Notes: a model not told the origin generated them from the letters alone. Positions 7,344 through 14,178 are shown, counted from the first letter of the stretch. The stretch: DNA of 18,312 bases from DASTOB01 sp035720425 (GCA_035720425.1 DASTOB010000199.1:1-18312), one strand, 5' to 3'. Translations and numbers: made by a program.

Positions 7344-7916
7344 ATGGCGGCCCTGACGGCCGTGGCATCGGCTGAGCCGCGCCTCGTGGTGGCCCTCGTC
7401 CGGGGCGTCCACGGCCTGCGGGGTGCGGTCCGGGTCGAGGTCCTCACCGACCGACCGGAGGAGCGGTTCGTTCCGGGCGCGGTGCTCCATCCGGAGGGCA
7501 GCGACCGGCGGCTGACGATCTCGGCCGCCGTGCCCGTCGCGGACGGCCCGGGCTGGCGGCTCCAGTTCGCCGAGGTGCCGGATCGGAACGCCGCCGAGCC
7601 CCTGCGCGGCGCGTACCTGGAGGCCGAGGCCGGCGACGCGCTCGAGGCCGATGCCGTCTACTGGCACGAGGTCGTCGGCGTGACGGTCACCGCGGAGGAC
7701 GGAACGGTGCTCGGCATCGTGCGCGACGTGTATCGAGCCGGTGGCGCGGAGGTCTACGTCGTGCGCGACGGGCCTGCCGGCGAGTTCGACGTCCCGGCCG
7801 TCCGGGCCTTCATTCGCGTCTTCGATCCGCGGGCTGGCCGGATCGTCGTCGACGCGGACGCGCTCGACGTGCGGATCCCGCCGGTCTCGCCGCCCGCCCC
7901 CTCATCGGAGGGCTGA
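7344..7916 (+). CDS. rimM: Ribosome maturation factor RimM
   Basis: RimM binds S19 and assists maturation of the 3' domain of 16S rRNA. The 190-residue product has the N-terminal RimM beta-barrel with VALVRGVHGLRGAVRVEVLTD (about 16-36) and a C-terminal PRC-barrel after a YWHEVVGVTV linker, including VPAVRAFIRVFD near residue 150. Length and order match the family. The ATG at 7344 lacks a recognisable Shine-Dalgarno, and a CAGCGT hexamer lies 5 nt before it, so an internal leaderless start is possible. A 70-bp gap separates it from khpA. trmD starts one base after its stop. Confidence 0.95.
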   Translation: MAALTAVASAEPRLVVALVRGVHGLRGAVRVEVLTDRPEERFVPGAVLHPEGSDRRLTISAAVPVADGPGWRLQFAEVPDRNAAEPLRGAYLEAEAGDALEADAVYWHEVVGVTVTAEDGTVLGIVRDVYRAGGAEVYVVRDGPAGEFDVPAVRAFIRVFDPRAGRIVVDADALDVRIPPVSPPAPSSEG

Positions 7917-7917
7917 C

Positions 7918-8652
7918 GTGGCGCTCGAGATCGACGTCGTTACCCTCTTTCCCGACGTGTTCGACGCGCCCCTCGCGGCGAGCATCCCGGGCCGGATCCA
8001 GGAGCGCGGGCTCGCCACCGTTCGCGTCCACGACCTGCGCGAGTGGGGGATCGGGCGCCACCGGAGCGTCGACGACGCCCCGTACGGCGGCGGGGCCGGC
8101 ATGGTCCTGCGACCGGAGCCGATCGCCGCCGCGGTGAGCGCCCTGCGCCGGCCGGATTCCCTCGTCATCCTGCTCGATCCGGCGGGCGAACCGTTCCGCC
8201 AGACCCGGGCGGCCGACCTTGCGACGCGCTCGCACCTCGTGCTCCTGTGCGCCCGCTACGAGGGCGTCGACGATCGGATCCGGTCGTTCGTCGATCTCGA
8301 GCTTTCGATCGGCGACTACGTCGTGACGGGCGGGGAACTGCCGGCCCTCGTCGTCATCGACGCCGTCCTGCGCCTCCTGCCCGGCGCGATCGACGACGCC
8401 TCGACGCAGGAGGAGTCGTTCGGCGACGGGTTGCTCGAGTACCCGCAGTACACCCGCCCGGCGACGTTCGACGGACTCGACGTGCCGGCCGTGCTCGTGT
8501 CCGGACATCACGGCGAGGTCCGACGCTGGCGGCTGCGCGAGTCGCTCCGCCGGACGCTCGAGCGGCGGCCGGACCTGCTCGAGGGCCGCGCCCTGACGGC
8601 CGACGAGGCCGCCGCGCTCGACGAGCTGCAGACCGAGTCCTCGCCGGACTGA
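7918..8652 (+). CDS. trmD: tRNA (guanine-N1)-methyltransferase TrmD
   Basis: TrmD is a SPOUT methyltransferase that uses S-adenosylmethionine to make m1G37 in tRNAs, which prevents +1 frameshifting. The 244-residue product shows the family motifs: IDVVTLFPDVF at the start, DDAPYGGGAGMVLRPEP (52-68), the trefoil-knot SAM site YEGVDDR (114-120) and SIGDYVVTGGELPAL (130-144), and EYPQYTRP. The start is GTG at 7918, one base after the rimM stop, with GGAGGG at 7907-7912 at 5-nt spacing. The gene ends in two adjacent hairpins; rplS, its usual next neighbour, lies about 3.8 kb further on. Confidence 0.97.
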   Translation: MALEIDVVTLFPDVFDAPLAASIPGRIQERGLATVRVHDLREWGIGRHRSVDDAPYGGGAGMVLRPEPIAAAVSALRRPDSLVILLDPAGEPFRQTRAADLATRSHLVLLCARYEGVDDRIRSFVDLELSIGDYVVTGGELPALVVIDAVLRLLPGAIDDASTQEESFGDGLLEYPQYTRPATFDGLDVPAVLVSGHHGEVRRWRLRESLRRTLERRPDLLEGRALTADEAAALDELQTESSPD

Positions 8653-8657
8653 CGGAC

Positions 8658-8700
8658 CCCCGGTGGGCCTCCGGGGCCGGGTGGGGATGTCCCCACCGGC
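8658..8700 (+). terminator. Tandem GC hairpins after trmD
   Basis: The first stem pairs CCCCGG (8658-8663) with CCGGGG (8671-8676) around 7 nt. The second pairs GCCGGGTGGGG (8676-8686) with CCCCACCGGC (8691-8700) with one bulged G and loop ATGT. They start 6 nt after the trmD stop and lack a T-tract. They plausibly end the ffh-trmD transcript before the next operon. Confidence 0.6.
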
Positions 8701-8742
8701 AAGACGCCCGCTGCCCGGCTGGGCGACCCGCCCGCGCGCACC

Positions 8743-8748
8743 TAGCGT
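8743..8748 (+). promoter_or_regulatory. Possible -10 element of the LiaF-like operon
   Basis: TAGCGT fits a loose TANNNT -10 and lies between the trmD hairpins and the next gene, 66 nt before its start codon. No convincing -35 is visible, so this is a weak call based on position and composition. Confidence 0.3.
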
Positions 8749-8814
8749 TCTGGGCATCGAGATCCACTCGGCGCCGATCCCGCTGGATCGGCCGCTCGAT
8801 GCACAGGAGGCACC

Positions 8815-9771
8815 ATGTCCATCCATCGAACGGCGCTCTTCGTGGGCGCGTTCCTGGCCGCCGCGGGCAGCGTGATGCTCGTGGGGTTGGGCGACGCGAC
8901 CGCGTCCGACGCCATCGGACAGGCGGTCCGGCTCTGGCCGGTCGCCCTCATTGCGCTCGGCATCGCGCTGCTCCTGCGGCGCAGCCAGGCGGCCCTCGTC
9001 GGGATCATCGCGGCGGCGACGCTGACCGGCATCGTCGCCGGCGGGGCCGCCGTCGCGGCGCCGCGGATCGGCTCGTTCTGTTCGACCGACGACGCGGCCC
9101 AGACGGAGACCCGTCGTGGGACGTTCGACGGCCCCTCGACGGTCGATCTCGCGATCGACTGCGGTGACGTCGTCATCACGACCACCGACGGGGTCGAGTG
9201 GCGACTCGACACGCGGACGCTCCGCACGGGCGGCCCGACGGTGATCGAGGAATCCAATCGCCTCGTCGTCCGATCCGCGAACGGATGGCACGGCGGACCG
9301 CTCCTCGATCCGGACGGCTGGCGGCTTGCCCTGCCGACGGGCGTCCTCGTCGACCTCGCGGTCGAGGTCAACGCCGGAGTCGGGCGACTCGACCTCGCCG
9401 GGGCTCGTCTCGGTGCGCTGACGGTCGACGTGAGCGCGGGCGAAGCGGATCTCGACCTTGGGTCCGCCTCGGTCGAGCGCCTCGACCTGGCGGTGCACGC
9501 CGGCAGCGGGACCGTGCTGCTGCCGGAGCGCGGGATCCTGACCGGGAACCTCGAGGTGTCGGCCGGTTCCCTCACGATCTGCGTCCCCGACGGGCTCGGG
9601 GTGCGCATTCACGGCGACGTCGAATTCGGCGACGCCACGTTCAACGGGCTCATCCGCGCCGGCGAGGCGTGGGAGTCGCCCACCTTCTCGACCGCGCGCC
9701 ACCGGGCGGAGCTCACCATCTCCGCGCGGGCTGGTAGCGTGGTCGTCGATCCTGCAGGAGGCTGCCAGTGA
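8815..9771 (+). CDS. LiaF-like / toast-rack domain membrane protein
   Basis: The 318-residue product has three hydrophobic segments (about 7-28, 38-55 and 58-84) resembling the LiaI-LiaF transmembrane region, then a C-terminal beta-rich domain with strands repeating in the style of LDLAGARLGALTVDVSAGEADLDLG. This is the toast-rack fold of LiaF and related envelope-stress proteins. In Firmicutes LiaF inhibits the LiaS kinase until the envelope is damaged; a similar role here is inferred from the downstream kinase gene. ATG at 8815 is preceded by a clear AGGAGG. The stop overlaps the next GTG start by four bases (GTGA), so translation is coupled. Exact subfamily uncertain. Confidence 0.82.
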   Translation: MSIHRTALFVGAFLAAAGSVMLVGLGDATASDAIGQAVRLWPVALIALGIALLLRRSQAALVGIIAAATLTGIVAGGAAVAAPRIGSFCSTDDAAQTETRRGTFDGPSTVDLAIDCGDVVITTTDGVEWRLDTRTLRTGGPTVIEESNRLVVRSANGWHGGPLLDPDGWRLALPTGVLVDLAVEVNAGVGRLDLAGARLGALTVDVSAGEADLDLGSASVERLDLAVHAGSGTVLLPERGILTGNLEVSAGSLTICVPDGLGVRIHGDVEFGDATFNGLIRAGEAWESPTFSTARHRAELTISARAGSVVVDPAGGCQ

Positions 9772-10283
9772 ACCCCCGTCGTCTCTATCGCTGCCGGCAC
9801 GACCGACAGCTCGCCGGCGTCGCCTCGGGCATGGCCGAGTACCTCGGCCTTGACCCGACCGTCGTCCGGATCCTGTGGATCCTGTCCGTGTTCTTCGGCG
9901 GGTTCACGATCCTCCTCTACATCGTCCTCGCGTTCGTCGTCCCGCTCGAGCCGGTGGCGATGCCGTCGCCGGCACGACCCGCGTCGGCGGACGGTGAGGC
10001 GGCCGATGGGGTCGAGGCCCCGGACGCGGCCGGCGCGGCCGCCCCGCTGCCGGTGCATCACGCGTCGACGTTCGACGGGGCCCCGGCTCACGAGCACCGG
10101 ACGCGCGGCGGAGGCGGCCTCGGCTTCGGCCTCGGCGTGCTGCTCGTCGTGTTCGGAGGGATCGCGCTCGTCGGGTCGTTTCCGGGCTGGATGGCATCGG
10201 TCGCCCTTGGACCGGCGTTCGTGCTGGCCCTCGGGGTCGCCCTCGTCGTCGTCGCCCTGCGCCGACCGTCCGCCGAGTCGTGA
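9768..10283 (+). CDS. PspC-domain membrane protein
   Basis: The 171-residue product begins with a PspC domain: RRLYRCRHDRQLAGVASGMAEY, LGLDPTVVRILWIL and a hydrophobic helix ending ILLYIVLAFVVP (about residues 4-64). A Pro/Ala-rich linker follows, then two more membrane helices (about 115-165) separated by a short GWMASVALG turn. PspC proteins are phage-shock and envelope-stress components and are often coupled to two-component kinases in Gram-positive bacteria. The GTG start overlaps the preceding stop by four bases, and its own stop overlaps the kinase start in the same way. The PspC call is firm; the role of the C-terminal pair of helices is unknown. Confidence 0.88.
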   Translation: MNPRRLYRCRHDRQLAGVASGMAEYLGLDPTVVRILWILSVFFGGFTILLYIVLAFVVPLEPVAMPSPARPASADGEAADGVEAPDAAGAAAPLPVHHASTFDGAPAHEHRTRGGGGLGFGLGVLLVVFGGIALVGSFPGWMASVALGPAFVLALGVALVVVALRRPSAES

Positions 10284-11656
10284 TCGGCGCGCCGCTCCTC
10301 GTCCTCGGCCTTCTCGTCGGCCTGAGCGCCTTCATCGGTGCCCGGGTCGCGGGCCGGGGGCGAGGGGTGGTGGCCGATGCCATCCTCGCTCCACTCCACC
10401 CGGCGACGTGGGCCGCCGCCGGATCGATCCTCGTCGGGCTCCTCGTCGGTCCTATCGCCTTCGGCGTCGTCCTTGCCCTGTTATCCGGCGGCGCGTCGCT
10501 GCTCGTCGTCGGGATCGGCGTCGTCCTGATCGGCGCCGGCATCGAGGCGGCCCGCTACAGCGCGCGGATCGAGCGCGCCCGTGCGCGCTGGGCGGATCCG
10601 CGTCCGCTCCACGCCCACGCCTATCGGCCCCTCGGTCCCGGCCTGCGCGAACTCCTCACCGGGGTGTTCCTCGACGTCGCCCGCTGGCGCGACGTCGTGT
10701 ACGTCTTCGTCGCCTTCCCGCTGGCGGTGCTCGAGGCGGCCGCGGTCCTCACCGTCTGGTCGGTGGCGCTGGCGGCGTTGTCGGTTCCCGTGTGGGCGCT
10801 CGCCGGCGAGATGCCGGTCGCTGCCTACCAGCTGCCGGTATCGGCCGACGTCGTCGTCACGGTCGTCGGGCTGGTCGGGCTCGTGCTCCTGCCGATCGCG
10901 TCGGTCGTCACCCGCGGGCTCATGGCGCTGCACCGTGCCGTCGTCGCGGGACTGCTGTGCGAATCGGAGCAGCGCGTGCTCGAGCGCCGGGTCGCGACGC
11001 TCGAGAGCAGCCGCCGGGCCGTGCTCGACGTCGAGGCGAGCGAGCTCCGCCGCATCGAGCGGGACCTCCACGACGGGGCCCAGCAGCGGCTCGTCATGCT
11101 CGCGATCAACCTCGGTCTCGCCGCGGAGCGGATCGACGATGACCCGGAGCGAGCCAGGACCCTCGTCGCCGACGCCCGCGACCAGGCCCGGCAAGCCCTC
11201 GCCGAGCTGCGCGACCTCGTTCGCGGAATCGCGCCGGCGATCCTCCTCGACCGCGGGCTCGTGCCCGCGCTCAGTGCGCTGGCCGGCCGCAGCCCCCTGC
11301 CGACCGTCGTCGCGAGTGACCTGCCGGATGGGCTCCGCCTGCCGGACGCGGTCGAGCGGGCGGCGTACTTCGTCGTGGCGGAGGGGGTGGCGAACGTGGC
11401 CAAGCACGCGACGGCCGCACGCTGCGAGATCCGCTGCCGACTGGCCGGCGACCGCCTCGTGGTCGAGGTCGAGGACGACGGCATCGGGGGCGCGGTCGTC
11501 GTGCCCGGCGGCGGCCTGGCGGGTCTGGCCGGCCGCGTCGAAGCGCTCGATGGCACGCTCGAGGTGGTCAGCCCAGCTGGCGGGCCGACCCTCGTGCGCG
11601 CGAGGTTCGGCGTGGGCAGCGGCCTCCCGGCATCGCCCGGTCAGGACTCGAGGTAG
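10280..11656 (+). CDS. NarL/LiaS-type sensor histidine kinase
   Basis: The 458-residue product has an N-terminal half with several hydrophobic segments (about 3-22, 45-95, 148-185 and 188-215), resembling the membrane-embedded sensor regions of such kinases. A short coil leads to a HisKA_3 dimerisation domain with the phosphoacceptor His264 in RIERDLHDGAQQRLV. The HATPase domain follows with an N box (EGVANVAKHATA), G1 (VEDDGIGG) and G2 (GGGLAGLAGRV). GTG at 10280 overlaps the pspC stop (GTGA). No extracellular sensing loop is obvious, so it probably senses within the membrane or through the LiaF/PspC partners. The 3' end overlaps the response regulator gene on the other strand by 16 bp. Confidence 0.93.
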   Translation: MIGAPLLVLGLLVGLSAFIGARVAGRGRGVVADAILAPLHPATWAAAGSILVGLLVGPIAFGVVLALLSGGASLLVVGIGVVLIGAGIEAARYSARIERARARWADPRPLHAHAYRPLGPGLRELLTGVFLDVARWRDVVYVFVAFPLAVLEAAAVLTVWSVALAALSVPVWALAGEMPVAAYQLPVSADVVVTVVGLVGLVLLPIASVVTRGLMALHRAVVAGLLCESEQRVLERRVATLESSRRAVLDVEASELRRIERDLHDGAQQRLVMLAINLGLAAERIDDDPERARTLVADARDQARQALAELRDLVRGIAPAILLDRGLVPALSALAGRSPLPTVVASDLPDGLRLPDAVERAAYFVVAEGVANVAKHATAARCEIRCRLAGDRLVVEVEDDGIGGAVVVPGGGLAGLAGRVEALDGTLEVVSPAGGPTLVRARFGVGSGLPASPGQDSR

Positions 11657-12312
11657 GCGAGCACAGCGAGCACGCGCCGGTGGTCGTGCTCGGAGTCCGG
11701 GAGCATGAGCTTGCCGAAGATGTTGCTGATGTGCTTCTCGGTTGCGCCCTCGGAAATCGTGAGAAGTCCGGCGATGCCGGCGTTCGTGCGTCCCTCGGCC
11801 ATGGCGGCGAGGACCTCGCGCTCGCGCGGCGTGAGCGCCCGCAGGCGGTCCTCCGCGCGGCGGGTGATCATGAGCTGGGCGACGACTTCCGGATCGAGCG
11901 CCGTGCCGCCGGCGGCGACCCGGCGCAGCGCATCCATGAACTCCCGGACGTTCGCCACGCGGTCCTTCAGGAGGTAGCCGACACCGCCGCCGCGGTCGGC
12001 CAGGAGCTCCGTCGCGTACTGCCGCTCGACGTACTGGGACAGGACGAGGATCGGCGTGGCGGGCACGCGCCGGCGCGCCTCGATCGCCGCCCGCAGGCCC
12101 TCGTCGCGCTGCGTCGGCGGCATCCGCACGTCGACGACCGACACGTCCGGCCGGTGTTCCTCGACGGCGGCGACAAACGACGGTCCGTCGCCGACGGCCG
12201 CGACGACCTCGCCGCCAGACTCCGTGATGAGGCGGGCGAGCCCCTCGCGGAGCAGGACGGAGTCCTCGGCGATGACGACGCGGAGAGGGGTTCGATCGCC
12301 CGTCCGATCCAT
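11641..12312 (-). CDS. NarL/LiaR-family response regulator
   Basis: This 223-residue regulator (start ATG at 12312) is the likely partner of the convergent kinase. It has an acidic receiver pocket (IAEDS), phosphoacceptor Asp61 in VVDVRMPP, and the conserved Lys in LLKDRV. The C-terminal LuxR-type helix-turn-helix reads LTPREREVLAAMAEGRTNAGIA followed by TEKHISNIFGKL. The open frame extends to 12420, and ATG at 12324 is an alternative, but family similarity begins near LRVVIAEDS and the 12312 start leaves the palindrome at 12319-12336 outside the gene. No Shine-Dalgarno precedes the start. The gene ends tail to tail with the kinase, overlapping by 16 bp, and is divergent from rplS. Confidence 0.93.
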   Translation of the reverse strand: MDRTGDRTPLRVVIAEDSVLLREGLARLITESGGEVVAAVGDGPSFVAAVEEHRPDVSVVDVRMPPTQRDEGLRAAIEARRRVPATPILVLSQYVERQYATELLADRGGGVGYLLKDRVANVREFMDALRRVAAGGTALDPEVVAQLMITRRAEDRLRALTPREREVLAAMAEGRTNAGIAGLLTISEGATEKHISNIFGKLMLPDSEHDHRRVLAVLAYLES

Positions 12313-12318
12313 GGCCGT

Positions 12319-12336
12319 GATCATGCAGCCATGATC
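12319..12336. promoter_or_regulatory. Perfect palindrome between the response regulator and rplS
   Basis: GATCATG (12319-12325) and CATGATC (12330-12336) form a perfect inverted repeat around CAGC, and a second GATCATGCA copy begins at 12333. The site lies 7 bp upstream of the regulator start and about 18 bp upstream of the rplS -10 element. Autoregulation by the LuxR-type regulator is plausible, but this is inference. Confidence 0.55.
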
Positions 12337-12350
12337 ATGCACCAGGATCG

Positions 12351-12359
12351 TGCTATCCT
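12351..12359 (+). promoter_or_regulatory. Extended -10 promoter of rplS
   Basis: TGCTATCCT is an extended -10 (TGn plus TATCCT) about 90 nt before the rplS start codon. No convincing -35 exists at 17 bp, where the palindromic GATCATG repeats lie. This fits rplS being transcribed independently of trmD after the stress module was inserted. Confidence 0.6.
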
Positions 12360-12449
12360 CCGCCGTCGGGCGCGCACGCTCGCCGCCCATCAGGGACCCG
12401 ATCGCTCCGCCCGCAGCCACGGCTGCCCAGTCAACGTCAGGAACGCCGC

Positions 12450-12800
12450 GTGAACGTGCTCGACGAGATCGTCCAGGACCAGCTTCGCACCGACCTCCCG
12501 GAACTCGCGACCGGCGATACGGTCCGCGTATCGGCCAAGGTCGTCGAGGGCAATCGCGAGCGGATCCAGGTGTTCGAGGGCACGATCATGCGCCTGCGCG
12601 GCGGTGGCGTGACGCGCTCGATCACGGTCCGCCGGATCGCGAGCGGTGTCGGCGTCGAGCGGACGTTCAAGATCCACAGCCCGCGGATCGAGAAGATCGA
12701 GGTCGTCCGTCACGGCCAGGCGCGGCGCGCCCAGCTCTACTTCCTGCGCAAGCGCGTCGGCAAGGCGGCCACGCTCCGGGAGCGCCGCCAGACCTCCTGA
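12450..12800 (+). CDS. rplS: 50S ribosomal protein L19
   Basis: L19 lies at the 30S-50S interface near the aminoacyl site. The 116-residue product is complete, with the conserved PELATGDTVRVSAKVVEGNRERIQVFEG-type core split here as PELATGDTVRV and RERIQVFEGTIMRLRGGG, followed by TRSITVRRIASGVGVERTF and HSPRIEKIEVVR. The start GTG at 12450 has AGGA 7 nt upstream. The leader contains a small hairpin, GCAGC (12413-12417) with GCTGC (12422-12426). A 7-bp stem begins two bases after the stop. Confidence 0.98.
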   Translation: MNVLDEIVQDQLRTDLPELATGDTVRVSAKVVEGNRERIQVFEGTIMRLRGGGVTRSITVRRIASGVGVERTFKIHSPRIEKIEVVRHGQARRAQLYFLRKRVGKAATLRERRQTS

Positions 12801-12801
12801 C

Positions 12802-12821
12802 GCGCGGCCGTCCCGCCGCGC
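12802..12821 (+). terminator. Hairpin directly after rplS
   Basis: GCGCGGC (12802-12808) pairs perfectly with GCCGCGC (12815-12821) around a 6-nt loop. It starts two bases after the rplS stop and precedes the likely rnhB -10. No T-tract follows. Confidence 0.55.
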
Positions 12822-12833
12822 CCCGCCGTCGGC

Positions 12834-12839
12834 TACCCT
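12834..12839 (+). promoter_or_regulatory. Possible -10 giving a leaderless rnhB transcript
   Basis: TACCCT lies 8 nt before the rnhB ATG at 12848, and no Shine-Dalgarno is present in the gap. A transcript started at normal distance from this hexamer would begin at or within a base or two of the start codon. Confidence 0.45.
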
Positions 12840-12847
12840 GTTGGCCG

Positions 12848-13606
12848 ATGGCCCCGATCGTCCCGAGCCTCCGCTACGAACGGCCGCTCTGGCGCGACGG
12901 ACTCGACCGCATCGTCGGGGTCGACGAGGTCGGCGTAGCGCCGACCTGCGGCGCAGTGGTCGCCGCGGCGGTGATCATGCGGCCGCACTGCCGCCGGATC
13001 CCCGGGGTGCGTGACTCGAAGACGCTGTCGGCCACCCAGCGTGAACGCCTTGCCCCGATCATCCGACGGCGAGCCGTGGCCGTCGGGGTCGGTGCCGCGT
13101 CCGTTGCGGAGATCGATCGGCTCAACATCTACCACGCCACCCACCTCGCAATGCGCCGCGCCATCGCCCGCGTCCGCGGGCACGACCACGTGCTCGTCGA
13201 CGGCAACCGGATCAACGGATTCGAGGCTGAGGTCGGCCCGTACACGTCAATCGTCGACGGTGACGCGAAGTGCTACTCGATCGCCTGCGCGTCGGTCGTC
13301 GCCAAGGTCGTGCGCGACCGGATGATGGCGCGCCTCGCCGCTCGGTATCCCGGTTATGGCTGGGAACGAAACCAGGGTTACGCGACGCGCGAGCATCGCG
13401 ACGCGATCCGGGCCCACGGCCTCACCCCGTTCCACCGGCGGAGCTTCCTCGCGCTCCAGCGCACGCTCGCCGGCGAGCAGGCGTCGCTCGACCTGTTCGC
13501 GGAGTTCGACGCCGACGTGGCGATGTTCGGCGGCGACGGCGAGACGGAGCACGGGTCGTCCGACGTGGAGCTCCTCGTTGAATCGGAGCTCGTGACGGTC
13601 CGCTAA
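12848..13606 (+). CDS. rnhB: Ribonuclease HII with altered GRG motif
   Basis: RNase HII cuts DNA 5' of embedded ribonucleotides and removes RNA from RNA/DNA hybrids. The 252-residue product keeps the four metal-binding acids: Asp26 and Glu27 in GVDEVG, Asp118 in LVDGN and Asp139 in VDGDAKC. It also has DSK (56-58), SIACASVVAKVVRDRMM and the C-terminal GYGWERNQGYAT block. The motif after the first acids, normally GRG, reads Gly29-Val30-Ala31, and the usual PLAGP that follows reads PTCGA. After the conserved end (FHRRSF) there is an acidic tail of about 45 residues. ATG at 12848 was chosen because similarity starts just after it and a TACCCT lies 8 nt upstream; no Shine-Dalgarno is seen. The family is secure. 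Confidence 0.94.
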   Translation: MAPIVPSLRYERPLWRDGLDRIVGVDEVGVAPTCGAVVAAAVIMRPHCRRIPGVRDSKTLSATQRERLAPIIRRRAVAVGVGAASVAEIDRLNIYHATHLAMRRAIARVRGHDHVLVDGNRINGFEAEVGPYTSIVDGDAKCYSIACASVVAKVVRDRMMARLAARYPGYGWERNQGYATREHRDAIRAHGLTPFHRRSFLALQRTLAGEQASLDLFAEFDADVAMFGGDGETEHGSSDVELLVESELVTVR

Positions 13607-13640
13607 TCGGCAGCTAAGCGGCGCCGGTCAGACTCGGCCC

Positions 13641-14042
13641 GTGGACGAGCGCTCCCGGACCGCCGCTCAGCTCCTCGGCGACGCAGCCGAGGCCCTCGTG
13701 GCGCGGCGGCTCGAGGCGGGCGGCTGGCGCGTGCTCGGCCGAAACGTCCGGGTCGGCCGGCTCGAGCTCGATCTCGTCGGGGTCGACCCGGGACCGCCGC
13801 CGGCCCTCGTGATCGTCGAGGTGCGCTGGCGCGCCCGACGCGACTACGGGCTGGCCGAGGAGACGGTCGACTTCCGCAAGCGCGCCCGACTGCGTGCGGC
13901 CGCGTTCACGCTCCTGGATCGAGACCTGATCGACGACGTCCGATTGCCGAAGCTGCCGCTGCGGATCGACCTCGTCGTGGTCGAACCCGCGCCGGGGGTG
14001 GGGGAGGAGCCGCGCGTCCGACACCACCGCGGCATCGGGTAG
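13641..14042 (+). CDS. yraN: UPF0102 / YraN-family putative endonuclease
   Basis: YraN proteins have a PD-(D/E)XK nuclease-like fold and usually lie near rnhB; their substrate is unclear. The 133-residue product shows the family order: GDAAEALVARRLEAGGWRVL, then GRNVRVG, the acidic pair Glu42 and Asp44 (LELDLVG), and VIVEVRWRAR with Glu60. The lysine normally in EVK is Arg62 here. The length is typical. The GTG start has no Shine-Dalgarno; CAGACT lies 6 nt before it, so a leaderless start is possible. It follows rnhB by 34 bp. An alternative downstream start would remove conserved residues and is unlikely. Confidence 0.88.
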   Translation: MDERSRTAAQLLGDAAEALVARRLEAGGWRVLGRNVRVGRLELDLVGVDPGPPPALVIVEVRWRARRDYGLAEETVDFRKRARLRAAAFTLLDRDLIDDVRLPKLPLRIDLVVVEPAPGVGEEPRVRHHRGIG

Positions 14043-14051
14043 CGGCCCCCG

Positions 14052-14132
14052 CCCGCTGATCACCCGGTGCAATGATTCCGGAGTCCTCGACGCGGACTGC
14101 CGCGCGGTCCGCCCCCGCTGATCACCGGTTGC
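14052..14132. repeat. Direct repeat pair around CCGCTGATCACC
   Basis: Copies at 14052-14070 and 14114-14132 share CCCGCTGATCACC and a GGTGC/GGTTGC tail, 62 bp apart. Each contains the palindrome TGATCA. They flank the hairpin after yraN. Confidence 0.6.
14092..14112 (+). terminator. Hairpin downstream of yraN
   Basis: GCGGAC (14092-14097) pairs with GTCCGC (14107-14112), extended by one T-G wobble, with a 7-nt loop. It lies 50 nt after the yraN stop and has no T-tract. Confidence 0.4.
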
Positions 14133-14178
14133 GACTTCGACGGTTGCGGCACGGTCCGACCGCCCGACCGCCGGCTGG

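Noticed and set aside
7810..9702. A 630-codon minus-strand open frame opposite trmD and the LiaF-like gene
   Set aside because: Arg/Asp/Gly-rich with no recognisable motif; it fully overlaps well-supported plus-strand genes.
12350..12847. Upstream extension of RNase HII to 12350
   Set aside because: It would run through the whole of rplS in another frame; family similarity begins after ATG 12848.
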